64,000 bases of DNA from Panopea generosa (Eukaryota; Mollusca; Bivalvia; Adapedonta; Hiatellidae): assembly GCA_029582155.1 (NCBI GenBank), contig CM055905.1, positions 10,380,995 to 10,444,994 on the forward strand, read 5' to 3'. Positions within the stretch are counted from its first letter, which is position 1. The number at the start of each line of letters is the position of its first letter. The position numbers and the translations under genes were made by a program. Shown piece by piece: positions 23,196 through 34,541 of the stretch. The notes beneath the pieces are model-generated. The model worked only from the letters and a program-made list of their open reading frames with translations. It did no database searches and was not told the DNA's origin.

Positions 23196-24414
23196 TATCC
23201 CGGGGTTCGGCAGTTTACGGGATATCCATCTTGTCAGTTCGGATAACTATTGTCGATTTTTTTATTTCTTGTTTAAATCTTAATTTCTCATAACTGCTAT
23301 CTTTATTTGGTTATTGATAACGTTTTGTTCTATTCTTAAATAGACAAAACGTTATTGACAAAGCTATTACTATACGGTAATCAGTATCTTTACCAAGGAA
23401 CTATAGAAATCTATTTCTTTGTCTTTACGAACTATTATTTATTACATGTATCGGGGGAAAGCTTACAATAAAATGTGATTTTCTTTTTGGGGGAGGCTGT
23501 TTCTAATGTCGATAAAACTTGTTGGCAGATCCATTTGCACTAAATATAAATATATTTGTATTGTTAATAATCATGTAATTATATATTCTAGATGTAATAG
23601 ATATCACGAAACTTAAATGTTTTTTATCAGAGTGCACAATGCGGAATAAATAGGATGAATAACAACTAAATACCATTTGACAGTCTCTGCGTTAATATTT
23701 CAAACCGGCTTGCATGCATATGTATACATTTAGCAGTCGATCGCAGCGAGCCGGAAAGACATCATCAAAATGGCATTGTAATCCATTTTAAGCCACTAAA
23801 ATGTATATTTGCCCGATGTTAGGAAGTGATGGTGAACTGCACTCTCACCCCCACCCTCCCAGCAGAGGAACAGTCCTTTTAATACACAACGTATATTTTG
23901 TATTAAGCATGCATAATTGCCAAGTGAACGTACCGTATTTATAAGTCATACATGGCAACGGTTATGGGAATATGGGGGAGATTTATTGGTACTTTGTACA
24001 AAACGTCTTGGCATGTTTTGAAGAATACAGGCATAAATAAATGAAATAAATAAATGAATGGATGCATAGATGATCCATATTAGAAGTCAATGGGAAAAGT
24101 TTAGTAAATTTTACTCGGAGACTTGATGGATATGTGCCCTATGGGAATAATCCCATTTATGGTAGGAACTTATGGTATGGTATCATGATCAAAATGATTT
24201 CTACCATTCTGTAGAAATCGAGTGTGGTGCAATTCTTACTCGGAAAACAGGGGGTTTGTTATACCAAAAGCCGCCAACTGGTCACTTTATATCGGTCGCA
24301 TTAGTTTTACGTTTTGACAAAACATTAGCCCTGGAAGTTTAACATGATCAAACCAATTGAAATTATACTTATTTTACAAATGTTAAAGAGAAACACCATT
24401 AACGCCAATATTTT
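23196..24414. other. Unassigned sequence
   Basis: No exon, RNA gene or clear repeat. Includes a pair of complementary words around 23320-23355 (GATAACGTTTTGTTCTAT / ATAGACAAAACGTTAT), a small hairpin. Confidence 0.35.
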
Positions 24415-25470
24415 GGATCGAGCTGGGATTCAAATCGCGACCTCAGCGGTGAGATTTTTTGAATGGGGTTTAACGCCATTGGCAACTCATTTCAGGTTAT
24501 ATATGGCATATCCAGCTAAACTGGTGGAAGAAGACCTCAGACTGAGTCAGGTTATATATGGCATATCCAGCTAAACTGGTGGAGGAAGACCTCAGACTGA
24601 GTCAGTTTATATATGGCATATCCAGCTAAACTGGTGGAGGAAGACCTCAGACTGAGTCAGGTTATATATGGCATATCCAGCTAAACTGGTGGAGGAAGAC
24701 CTCAGACTGAGTCAGGTTATATATGGCATATCCAGCTAAACTGGTGGAGGAAGACCTCAGACTGAGTCAGGTTATATATGGCATATCCAGCTAAACTGGT
24801 GGAGGAAGACCTCAGACTGAGTCAGGTTATATATGGCATACCAAGTTTTACTGGTGGAGGAAGACCTCAGGCTGAGTCAGGTTATATATGGCATACCAAG
24901 TTTTACTGGTGGAGGAAGACCTCAGACTGAATCAGGTTATATATGGCATACCAAGTTTTACTGGTGGAGGAAGACCTCAGGCTGAGTCAGGTTATATATG
25001 GCATACCAAGTTTTACTGGTGGAGGAAGACCTCAGGCTGAGTCAGGTTATATATGGCATACCAAGTTTTACTGGTGGAGGAAGACCTCAGACTGAGTCAG
25101 GTTATATATGGCATATCCAGCTAAACTGGTGGAGGAAGACCTCAGACTGAGTCAGGTTATATATGGCATACCAAGTTTTACTGGTGGAGGAAGACCTCAG
25201 GCTGAGTCAGGTTATATATGGCATACCAAGTTTTACTGGTGGAGGAAGACCTCAGACTGAGTCAGGTTATATATGGCATACCAAGTTTTACTGGTGGAGG
25301 AAGACCTCAGGCTGAGTAGAATCACCGTCCTTCTACAAGTAATTTGCAAACTTTCTCACATAAAGTATTTGTAACGAGAGGGACTCGAACCTACGACCAT
25401 AGCGGCGAGAGGTAAATGGTCTTGAGACGGCGCCTAAGACCACTCGGTCACGAAGGCCCTTAAAAAATTA
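24415..25470 (-). repeat. SINE family L with its tail expanded into 15 tandem 55-bp units
   Basis: The minus strand starts near 25465 with a tRNA-Leu-like head (GACCGAGTGGTCTTAGGCGCC; B box GTAGGTTCGAGTCCC) and a body with TTTATGTGAGAAAGTTTGC. It ends with TTGAAATGAGTTGCCAATGG and GTTAAACCCCATT near 24460. Between body and end, the usual single tail segment (CTCAGTCTGAGGTCTTCCTC, CACCAGT) is repeated 15 times. Units start at 24496, 24551, 24606 and so on to 25266, exactly 55 bp apart. Two unit types occur: A (CATATCCAGCTAAACTGG) and B (CATACCAAGTTTTACTGG), left to right A6-B5-A-B3. A second tRNA-B-box-like remnant sits at 24415-24455. Confidence 0.85.
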
Positions 25471-25565
25471 AAGGAATATGGTTCGTAACGCGTCACGCTA
25501 CTCTTCTAAGGTCGTATGTAAGTGGTCTCCCAATTGGGTCCGTTAAATTGAAATGTTGGGAGGCG

Positions 25566-26165
25566 TATACTGATCCTGGGCAGATACGTATATGTCAGAT
25601 ATACTGATCCTGGGCAGAGACGATTATGTCCTATATACTGATCCTGGGCAGAGACGTATATGTCAGATATACTTATCCTGAGCAGAGACGTATATATTCT
25701 ATATACTGATCCTGGGCAGAGACGATTATGTCCTATATACTGATCCTGGGAAGAGATGTATGTGCCCTATATACTGATCCTGGACAGAGACGTATATGTC
25801 CTATTTACTGAATCTTGGCAGAGACGTATATGTCCAATATACTGATCCTGAGCAGAGACGTATATATCCTATATACTGATCCTGGGCAGAGACGTATATG
25901 CCCTATATACTGATACTGGACAGAGACGTATATGTCCTATATGTTCTATATACTGAACCTGGGCAGAGAAGTATATGTCCTATATACTGATCCTAGGCAG
26001 AGATGTATTTGTCCTATATACTGATCCTGGACAGAGACGTATATGTCCTATATACTGATCCTGGGCAGAGACGTATATGTCCTATATACTGATCCTAGGC
26101 AGAGGCGTATATGTCCTATATACTGATCCTTGGCAGAGAGGTATTTGTCCTATATACTGATCCTT
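25566..26165. repeat. 34-bp minisatellite, ~17 copies (locus 1)
   Basis: Unit TACTGATCCTGGGCAGAGAC plus GTATATGTCCTATA. Variants include TGCCC, TATTCT, GATTATG and a unit with an extra ATGTTCTATA. The same unit family is found at 42262-42540. Confidence 0.92.
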
Positions 26166-26245
26166 TTTAAACACGACTATTGAACGGAACAGCTAACCGG
26201 ACACTTTTGTATTTTCAATATCGTCGTCAATATATTGAGGAGTGA
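26166..26245 (+). repeat. Dispersed repeat R8 copy
   Basis: CTATTGAACGGAACAGCTAA and AATATCGTCGTCAATATATTGAGG match the minus strand of 62700-62765 (TACTGAACGGAACAGCTGAG and ATATCGTCATCAAAATATTGAG). A weaker third copy is near 61845-61900. Confidence 0.55.
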
Positions 26246-26974
26246 TAAATTTGTATACAAATATAACCGAGAATTAATATTATATTATATATCCATAGCC
26301 GAAACGTTCTGTCATATTCAAATCCAAATTTCAAGGAAATTTCTTTTATACTTTTTAAGAAAATACATAAAATGTCAGGTACACAGGTTATCAGATGGCA
26401 GATTAGCTGTTCCATCCAGTATATTTGCCCCACAGATTAAACAATGATACTAATATAAAGTATTAATACTGTCGGGTAGTTACCTAACAAAAGAAGTTTA
26501 GATAAATAAAGTTGAATTATGTTTTACTTTCAGTTCATCCAAACACAAAATATTTATCATATTATTTCAAGTTTGTTAATTAAATAACAAAGACATTATA
26601 GGAGTAGTACCGACAAGGTAAAGTTTTATCAAATCTATTTAAACACATTTCCATTCACATATGAGCAGTGGTCGAAAAAATATATTGCTATTATAATACA
26701 ATGACATAAATGGCACTTAACACTATCATTGAAAAAACAAATAAAGATCAGTATAGATCTCGTGTATCATTGTCCAACACCACGGTTTCAAACATTCTGA
26801 ATACACTCGTACACCGTGTCTCACGTTCCCATGACAACAGAAAATCGTCATTTCTGTAACAAAAACAAAAATATGATTAATAACACACACATTTATTACA
26901 ATTCTCAATTATCAAAATGGGTGGGTGGGTGAGTACTTGTTGCGAAGTGATGTGTACTCTGTCGAACTGCCGAA
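26246..26974. other. Unassigned sequence
   Basis: AT-rich, with short overlapping open frames on both strands and no recognisable product. Confidence 0.35.
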
Positions 26975-27450
26975 TGACGCTGGAGGTGTAAACCCACCAT
27001 TGATTTTTGTTCTTTATTTTATAGTAAATAATAAAGGTTTGAAGGCTTGTCATTCATAAAGAGTACCAAATTAAAGAAGTGAAACTTACATTTTACTGTT
27101 TGTCAACCTCTGCACTATCAAAATATGATGAGAAAAGTAGGGGTCAAGTGTCATATAAGAGATTTTTTTCTGCTCAGTGTGTACACTAGTGACAAAGTGA
27201 AAGTAGACATCCGAAATCATGTATTCATACCCCAATTTCCAAGCATCAATTATTTTTTCTAACTTCACAATTCAAACATGACAATGCTATCAAAATGTTC
27301 AAAAAAAACAATAATGACATTCAAATAAAAAAAAAAGAGCATTAAAATAAGGAAAATGCATAAAGAAGAAGAAACGAGGATTATTTATAACCGCCATTGT
27401 GCGACTACTCCACGGAAGCACTTCCTTTTTGCAATGGTGGTACTATGCCT
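26975..27450 (+). repeat. Dispersed repeats R2+R3, most complete copy
   Basis: Bases 26980-27070 match 54655-54745 (CCACCATTGATTTTTGTTCT; AATAATAAAGGTTTGAAGGC). Bases 27085-27450 match 15980-16215 and 55190-55420. The last part carries ATTTATAACCGCCATT and CCACGGAAGCACTTCC. At 54655-55420 the same two parts occur in the same order with R1 inserted between them, so R2 and R3 are probably one element. Confidence 0.6.
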
Positions 27451-27597
27451 AGATAGTTTCAAGTCAGTGTCCTCTATATAATAACTTCCAACCCGAAGAT
27501 TATGTACCTCACTGTGTGGGTTTAAAGGGCATGTGTTTTTAATACGGTGCCATGGACACTAACTCACGGGGAAGAGAGGCCTTGAGAAGCTCTGTTG

Positions 27598-28049
27598 TTA
27601 AAGGGATTATATTGGCAAGTAACACAAACACGCTGTTAATCCAGACTTTTCCTGTATGCAGTGTGCACAAAATAATGCTTATGTATTGACGTATAACCTT
27701 TAAACTTGAAAGTTATCAAATTAACAGTAATTGAATACTGGCGAAAACTTTAATACGTCCCGCAATAAAGTATTGCGCAATGTTTACATTGAACTCCGTA
27801 AACTTCCCGAAAGCGAGAGCGGGAACGAGTCTTCACGATGTTATCCGATGATTGATCGGAAACCCGAAATCGGTTCGTTGAAAATGACGAAATTAAACAA
27901 AACCAAAAACGTCGCTCTTCAAAAACCCGATATCGTAATGATAATACACTTTAGACGCGTACATCTCTAAGTTATAAGTGTATCTTAATGCTGGGCATGT
28001 GTATTTGGGACAGGGAATTGACGGTAATATGCCAATATAATCCCTTTAA
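27598..28049. mobile_element. Possible small DNA element bounded by a perfect 20-bp inverted repeat
   Basis: TTAAAGGGATTATATTGGCA (27598-27617) is the exact complement of 28030-28049. The 412-bp interior has an open frame (27731-27970, plus) with unusually GC-rich, codon-like text (GAAAGCGAGAGCGGGAACGA) but no recognisable protein. No clear target duplication. Confidence 0.45.
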
Positions 28050-28054
28050 TGTAT

Positions 28055-28215
28055 AAGCTGCGGATGACTGACTTGAGGTAGTGTCAGCGAAGCGTAGACT
28101 CGCGTATTGGTAATTATATTAACATAGGGAATGTTTTTGTTGAATCATAGTGTTTTGGAGTAATCGGGGGATAGGTTATATCGGCCGTTTAAAGTAGGTA
28201 AAACTATAAATTCAT
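28055..28215 (+). repeat. Dispersed repeat R4, copy 1
   Basis: Resembles 42675-42830: ATTAACATAGGGAATGTTTT, CATAGTGTTTTGGAGTAATC and GGATAGGTTATATCGGCCGT are shared. No coding sequence. Confidence 0.75.
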
Positions 28216-28302
28216 TCTTTCTGTTGTTGTTTTATTTTGTACGTGTATCACTTTTGATTGTTTAATTTATTTACATAGGTTTGTTCTGCTTTTTTGTGAA
28301 TT

Positions 28303-28357
28303 ATAGAGCCCTCGATGGCATACAAATTACGCTAAATATTCAATCAATCAATCAATA
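28303..28357 (+). repeat. SINE family K tail fragment
   Basis: AGCCCTCGATGGCATACAAA, ACGCTAAATATTC and (AATC)n match the 3' ends of the copies at 37483 and 61015. Confidence 0.6.
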
Positions 28358-29030
28358 GTAGTGAATGAGTTTTGTTGATCAATTCATATCAAAACAATGT
28401 GAATTATGTTTAAATGGCGCAAAAGGGTTACAAGAGCGAGTTATTTCGGTCTTTCGATTTTTTTTATTTCCATTCATTTACCGTCTTCTAAATCAAATTA
28501 TAAGTGCACCAGAAGTTGTATAAACATTTGTGGATATGGAAATGGAGTAATTTCTGTAAAAAAACAAAACATTAATGGGATACTTATTGTGGTAAATAGA
28601 TATTGGACACACATCATGTACAGTGGTTTGCACGTGATTTATCTGTTGTGTATAGTGATATAGGTATCGGCCATTGTGACAATTGGATATTAACTATGTC
28701 TATGTTAAACTTGTTTGTAACGGATGATACAGGAACTATGGAGGTTAGTAAAACAAAACATACTCTTGAAAGTAAATCTAAAAATTGAAAAGGTTCGTTG
28801 AGCAGTTACGATGACGATCCAGTTTTGAAGAGACGAAATTCGCTACCTGATATAAGCGCGTTGTCTTTAAACGGAAAGGTATGCCGTTCAATGAAATGGT
28901 AGCAAAAACATTTAACGATAAATCGTTTATTTCAATGATATCACCCGTCTCTCATAAACGTTAATGAACAATTAGCCTACTAGCTGATTAAAACTGTTGC
29001 TTAAATTATTTAAAATTAGATGTATACTTG
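28358..29030. other. Unassigned sequence upstream of the LINE
   Basis: Overlapping frames at 28406-28788 give an 85- and a 61-residue peptide, unrecognised. No splice-supported gene. Confidence 0.3.
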
Positions 29031-29044
29031 TTTGGTAACTATTG

Positions 29045-31526
29045 TTTTATAACAATAAGAGACTTTATAAAATGGATCCTACGGAAGATAATAGATTTCG
29101 TTTACTAACTAGTAGAAATGATTTTGCGAAAGCATAGAGAAAAGCAAAATATGTTTATTTTAAAAAAGAAAAAACAAATTTGTCAAAATTAAGCAAAAGT
29201 AATACACGTAAATTTTGGAAATATATTAAAAAATAGCAAACGAAAAAAGGTAAAAATTATTCTGATATTAATTTGAATGATTTTTTCGAGCATTTTAAAA
29301 ACCTCTCAAATACAGCTCATAGCCATTTTAACCCAGATGATGATATAAATATAGACAAAGAATCTTTGGATATAGCTGAACTGGATTGTTCTTTTACTAT
29401 TGCTGAAATAAAAAATACTATTTCATCAATAAAACGCCATAAAAGTTGCGATTTTAGTAATGTAGCTGACTTTTTTTATCGATTCAAAAGACTTTATTTC
29501 ACCGTATCTTGTTGAAATATTTAATAATATATACGACACTGGAAATTATCCGGACTGTTGGGGAAAAGGTGTAATTATTCCTATACATAAAAAGGGCGAT
29601 TTATCTAATCCGTCTAATTATCGTGGCATTACTTTAACAAATATAATGTCAAAAATATTCTCTCTCACCCTGCGTAATAGAATAAATAAATGGTGCGAGG
29701 CGGAACACACTTTTAACGAGGCACAATTCGGCTTTCGCGATAGTCATAGTACTACAGATTGTATATTTATTTTGCATTCAATAATTCAAAAGGTTTTGAT
29801 AAAAAAAATCAAAATTATATTGTATTTTCGTGGATTATATGAAGGCGTTCGATACCGTTATTCATGATGCCCTTTGGATTAAGCTAGTCCAATCCGGTAT
29901 AAGTTGTAAGATGGTTAACATAATTAAAGCAATTTACGGCAACGTTAAATCATGTGTTAAGTTAAATGATTTGTCGTTCTCAAATTTCTTTGATGTATCG
30001 CTAGGTTTAAAACAAGGGGAACCACTCTCTCCGCTTCTGTTTATTCTTTTTGTTAACGATATAAGCACTACTATTGATCTTAATGAATTAACTGACAAAG
30101 ATGTAGAACAGTTATCTTTATATATGTTACTTTTTGCTGATGACATAGCAATGTTTACAACAAATCCATTAAGTTTACAAAAACAAATTGATAATTTATT
30201 TCAATATTCAACCAAATGGGGATTAAAAATAAATGTAGATAAAACAAAAATTTGTATCTTTGAAAAAAGAAAACAACAACATAACCATGAATGGTTTATA
30301 AATAATGAAAAAATAGAAATTGTTGATAATTTCTGCTACTTGGGTATTAAATTCCATTACACTGGAAATATGTCACATGCTGTAAAGGTATTATCAGATC
30401 AAGCACTCAGAGCATATAACAGTTTACTTTCAGTATTCACTAGGGTTAAATTAGATATCAAAACTAAATTATCTTTATTTGATTCTATGGTTGTGCCAAT
30501 TTTATTATACGGATCAGAAATTTGGGGTATTTATGAAAATAAGGAATTAGATAAATTACATATTAAGTTTTGCAAACGCATCTTAGGTGTTAAACCACAA
30601 ACTCCTAACGTAGCTGTATTAGGTGAACTAGGGAGATTTCCATTATCTGTTATCTGTAAACAACGTTCTATAAGCTATTGGATAAAAGTTATGAAAAAAA
30701 ACAATTCTATTCAATTTAAAGTTTTTTATGAACAATGTACTTTACAAAATACCAGCTGTTGGGCTGGTAGTATGCACATGGTTTTAAATCGGCTGGGTTT
30801 TGGAGATATTTGGTTGAATTACAATTTAAACGCAAATTATTTCCCCATGTTAAAACAAAGGATTTGTGATCAGTATTTACAAAATTGGAATACAGCTCTT
30901 CAAAATATGCCCAAATTAGACTATTTAAGAAAATTTAAAACATGTCTTGAATATGAATTTTACTTGGATTTTATTCCAAATGAAACAAACCGTAAAAATT
31001 TATCAAGATTTAGACTGAGTGCGCATAATTTAGAAATTGAAACTGGGAGATACACAAATGTACAAAGGGAAAATCGTTTTTGTAGAGTATGTAATGGGGG
31101 GTTGGTTAAATCGGAGTATCATTTTCTATTATGTTGTCCTACATATAGAACAATCAGAAGTAAATATATTAAACATAGTGCTTTTCCAAATATTAATAGT
31201 TTTAAAAACATTATGTCATCAAGGAATAAAAAAAGTATTTGTAACCTGGCAAAATTTATAACCGAAGCTCAAAAGCTAAGGCAAGAAACTTTAAACAATT
31301 TGATTGATTATTGATATGATTATAAATGATTCTGTAATTATAGATGTATATAAACATGACTGCTTCAGTTTGAATATGTGATATGTATGTATTTGATTGT
31401 ATTACATATAATTGTATGTATTTGTTTGTATTTCATATAATTGTATGTCTATGCCATATTTAAATTAATTTGAATGTGTAAATGGCCATAGGCAATGTTT
31501 TGCTGATATGCCAATAAACTTGAAAC
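29045..31526 (+). mobile_element. 5'-truncated non-LTR retrotransposon (LINE) with 14-bp target-site duplication
   Basis: TTTGGTAACTATTG is present exactly at 29031-29044 and 31527-31540, bounding a 2482-bp insertion. The 5' end starts inside the region linking endonuclease and reverse transcriptase. The reverse transcriptase and a cysteine/histidine C-terminus follow, then a ~210-bp 3' UTR ending near AATAAA (31513-31518) without a long poly-A. Reverse transcription primed at the target, with early stopping, explains the truncation and the duplication. Confidence 0.88.
29060..31314 (+). pseudogene. LINE reverse transcriptase ORF2 remnant with frameshifts; intact C-terminal 494 codons
   Basis: Encodes the reverse transcriptase that copies the element's RNA at a nicked target. 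The reading starts near 29060 (RFRLLTSRNDFAKA), meets in-frame stops at about 29137 and 29236, then runs 29273-29480. It shifts frame near 29480 and again near 29805, and is open from 29830 to TGA at 31312. In order: IPIHKKGDLSNPSNYRGI (fingers), AQFGFRDSHSTTDC, VDYMKAFDTVIHDALW (motif A aspartate), GLKQGEPLSPLLF (motif B), LLFADDIAM (motif C, FADD), CYLGIKF, PILLYGSEIWG, and a C-terminal CRVCNGG-x7-H-x4-C zinc-knuckle-like motif. Endonuclease and ORF1 are missing. It belongs to the jockey/CR1-like side of the non-LTR elements; clade not assigned. The long intact 3' half with catalytic aspartates suggests recent inactivation. Confidence 0.82.
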
Positions 31527-31540
31527 TTTGGTAACTATTG

Positions 31541-32396
31541 AGTAGAGGATTTAATTTTCATTTTATTTCCCTTCTATGTATATGCAGTAATAATAATCTA
31601 TACGCGATAACATTTAAAGCAATAGCAGCATTGGGATTATATTTTTAAATTAACAGCTAATTGTTTTCTGATCTGATTAATATAAAAATCATATAAGCTT
31701 GTGTAGTCCTAATTTTCAGTATGCATCGTGTTCATAGTACTATAGTATTTACTATGTCTGATCATTTATCACGACGAGTTGTAGTTACGTATTGTTACTA
31801 TAAGCTCCCCATGTTATATCCAATTTGATTGGATAACCTTTGTTTTGTCCGTTTTGATTGGATGGCCTTACTTTTGCTTCAACAGTCTGTTTTCACAATA
31901 ATAGAAATTCATTGTCATCTCATATAAATAAACGCACGAGATTCAATAGTTTTCAAATCGGTGGATTCTTCCATTCACATTTATTTATAAGTGTATCTGT
32001 TTACAGTAACGGACCGGTTTGTATAGGCCGTGTTATTTCAAGGTCAAATGGACATTTCGATTTTGTTTTAGTTATAATGTATATACACACAGTGACCACG
32101 TGCCCAATTGGGCGAGACGGATGTTGAATTTAATTGTATTCGTTATTTTCATAAGCGTGCTTTGTTATTTCAATTTTCTTTTAACTGAATGATCATGTTT
32201 CGGGCGTGTGTGCGAGCAATCTTGTGAATTGGAATCTTTGTAAAATATCAAGTATGCCTGTACGGTGTACGGATTGGCTGATATAAATAGACGAATTTTA
32301 CTCTTTAACCTAGCTTTATATATGTTAAAACAAGTTTTGTTTGAAAACATCAATACATAAATCAATACATAAATAAAGAAATGAAATTAAATATGA
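31541..32396. other. Unassigned sequence
   Basis: No gene or repeat recognised; an 89-codon frame at 31858-32127 looks like nothing known. Confidence 0.35.
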
Positions 32397-32429
<33 letters not shown>

Positions 32430-32620
32430 AAGCAAGCTTGGTTGGTTGGATGGATGGATGGTTGGTTGGTTGGTTGGTTGGTTGGTTGGTTGGTTGGTTG
32501 GTTGGTTGGTTGGTTGGTTGGTTGGTTGGTTGGTTGGTTGGTTGGTTGGTTGGTTGGTTGGTTGGTTGGTTGGTTGGTTGGTTGGTTGGTTGGTTGGTTG
32601 GTTGGTTGGTTGGTTGGTTA
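32397..32620. repeat. (TTGC)n then (GGTT)n microsatellites
   Basis: TTGC repeats at 32397-32429 pass through AAGCAAGC and three GGAT units into a long, nearly perfect GGTT run (32461-32618). The three overlapping frames reading (VGWL)n are artefacts. Degenerate TTGATTGG-like words continue to ~32800. Confidence 0.95.
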
Positions 32621-33274
32621 TTGGTTATTTGATTGGTTGCTTTATGGATAAATGAATTAATTAGTCAGTTGATTATTTGATTGATGGATTGGTTGATTTA
32701 TTAATTCATTGGTAATTAATAAATAAATGAAATTGATTAGTTAAATGGTTGATTGTTTGGTTAATTGATGATTGAAAGGTTAATTGGTTAATTAGTATAT
32801 GAATGATAGATGCATAGACATTAATGAATCATTCATTTAGAACGTTATTTTTAATTCTATGTAAACTTGTGCCTTTCAATACATTTACCCTGGCACACAA
32901 TTTTTAACATTTGATAATTCAATTTGATTATTTTGTAAATGAAAGGAATCCGAAATAGCGTGATTGTCGAAATGTATTTATTAGGTGATATGTATACATT
33001 TTCTTGTTTTCGAGGTTGTGTTTTTCCTTCCTTTATTTCTTCTTTCTTTCAACTTTCCTATTTTGCAATGTTTACATGTCAATCCAGCAGAGCTTTGGTA
33101 AAAAAGCGTACAATAAGTGGCTGGTCGCTCACTGTGTATTTAGATTTTAAATCAGATTTAATCCCAAATGGGTAACGACTTATTGTGTAGGCCAGTGGCC
33201 ATAGGCTGCTTTCACTGTAAATGCGGTGATGGTATATACAGAAAATTATTGTTTATGTCAAAATCTACACATGT
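32621..33274. other. Unassigned, degenerate simple sequence then unique DNA
   Basis: Up to ~32800 the sequence is a decayed TTGATT/AATTGG simple repeat. Beyond that no feature is seen. Confidence 0.4.
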
Positions 33275-34485
33275 ATAAACCGAATCAGCTATTTTGAAAC
33301 TACGTCATTCTATTTTAGATGGAATCTTCCGTATAAGGGGTGTTTGTAGTATGATAACATTTTTATCTGTTACATAAACTATAAAATAAAACTGTGTGTT
33401 TTGATAGCGTAGTGCTTACGGTTTGAACTGTCAATCCAAATGTCGAGTTCGAGCCTTGTTTATGATCATTTTTTTTTTCAATCTATTTTCCATAAAAGTA
33501 TCCCAGTGTACTGTTTAAGTTTGTTTTTTAATTGTGTAAGTGTTGGTAGCAACCTCTTCTCTATATACATTGCCTGTATACCAGTCTGACTTAAGAATCC
33601 CCCCCCCCCCCCCCCACCCTTTAATGACGGTAACAAGGTTTTTACGCAAAAGAAATTAGAGCTGTGTTAAGCGGTTTGGCTTTTTTTTGTTAAAATACAT
33701 AAAACGTTATTTCTTTGTGCATATGGGAACATTGGACCATTTTCATTATTTCTGCCAAGTTTGGATGACATTGGGAACTGTTTGGTAAAACCATCGAAAT
33801 TGTGAAAAAGCAACCTGGTCAGCCTCAAGATTTTTTCCGCATAATTAACCCAACAGAGGACTATCTATGGGAACAATGCACTTTTAGAACCATTGATAAT
33901 GTATCCAGTGTTCAAGAAGTGCATGTCTCTATATGTAGAACAGTACAAAATTAATTGTTGTGCGAGACTTATAGCGTAGCGTCTCACCACACCAAGTCAA
34001 AATCATCTAAAACAATTCTGTCTGATTGTGGCTTCCGAGAAGCCTCCAATGCCGGTGCCGACTTGCTGCTGCGGATTACAGCTGAAGTAATATGTACGTG
34101 TGCATATGAATAAAACATTGTAAATTTCCTCCGCGAACGTTGATTTTAACAAAAAATCGTTGTATTTTATTAATTATGTAGTTGTTTTAAACGGACAATA
34201 GTATAACACAGTTAATATCATATATCAAGGCAGACGGATACTATTATGGCAAATAAAAATGCAAATAAAACTTTAACTTAGATACGGCTCGAACTTGCGA
34301 CATTTGGGTTGACAGTTCAACCCGGTACCACTACGCTACCGGAACAGACAATACTACAACGCACTTAATATTAATATCATATTTATTTTATAGTCCATGT
34401 AACAGATAAATCAGCAATCTTACTACAAACACCCCTTATACGGAAGGTTCCATCTAAAAATTGAATGACGTAGTTTCAAAATAGC
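33275..34485. mobile_element. Inverted-repeat element with a tRNA-like segment in each arm
   Basis: The left arm (33275-~33515) and right arm (~34215-34485) are inverted copies. Shared outer parts are ATAAACCGAAT(C/T)AGCTATT, GAAACTACGTCATTC and CCGTATAAGGGGTGTTTGTA. Inside these, each arm carries a tRNA-like stretch: A box TAGCGTAGTG, then GTCAATCCAAATGTCG and B box AGTTCGAGCC on the left; TAGCGTAGTG, GTCAACCCAAATGTCG and B box AAGTTCGAGCC on the right. The ~700-bp centre has a poly-C tract (33600-33615) and no recognisable gene. It is either one foldback element that captured tRNA-like sequence or two SINE-like copies inserted in opposite orientation. Confidence 0.65.
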
Positions 34486-34541
34486 TAATTCGGTTTATAT
34501 TGTATTATATTTTATTTTTGTTGAAATGTTATCGTTAAGCA

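Noticed and set aside
32397..32655. (VGWL)n proteins in three frames
   Set aside because: Produced by a (GGTT)n microsatellite.
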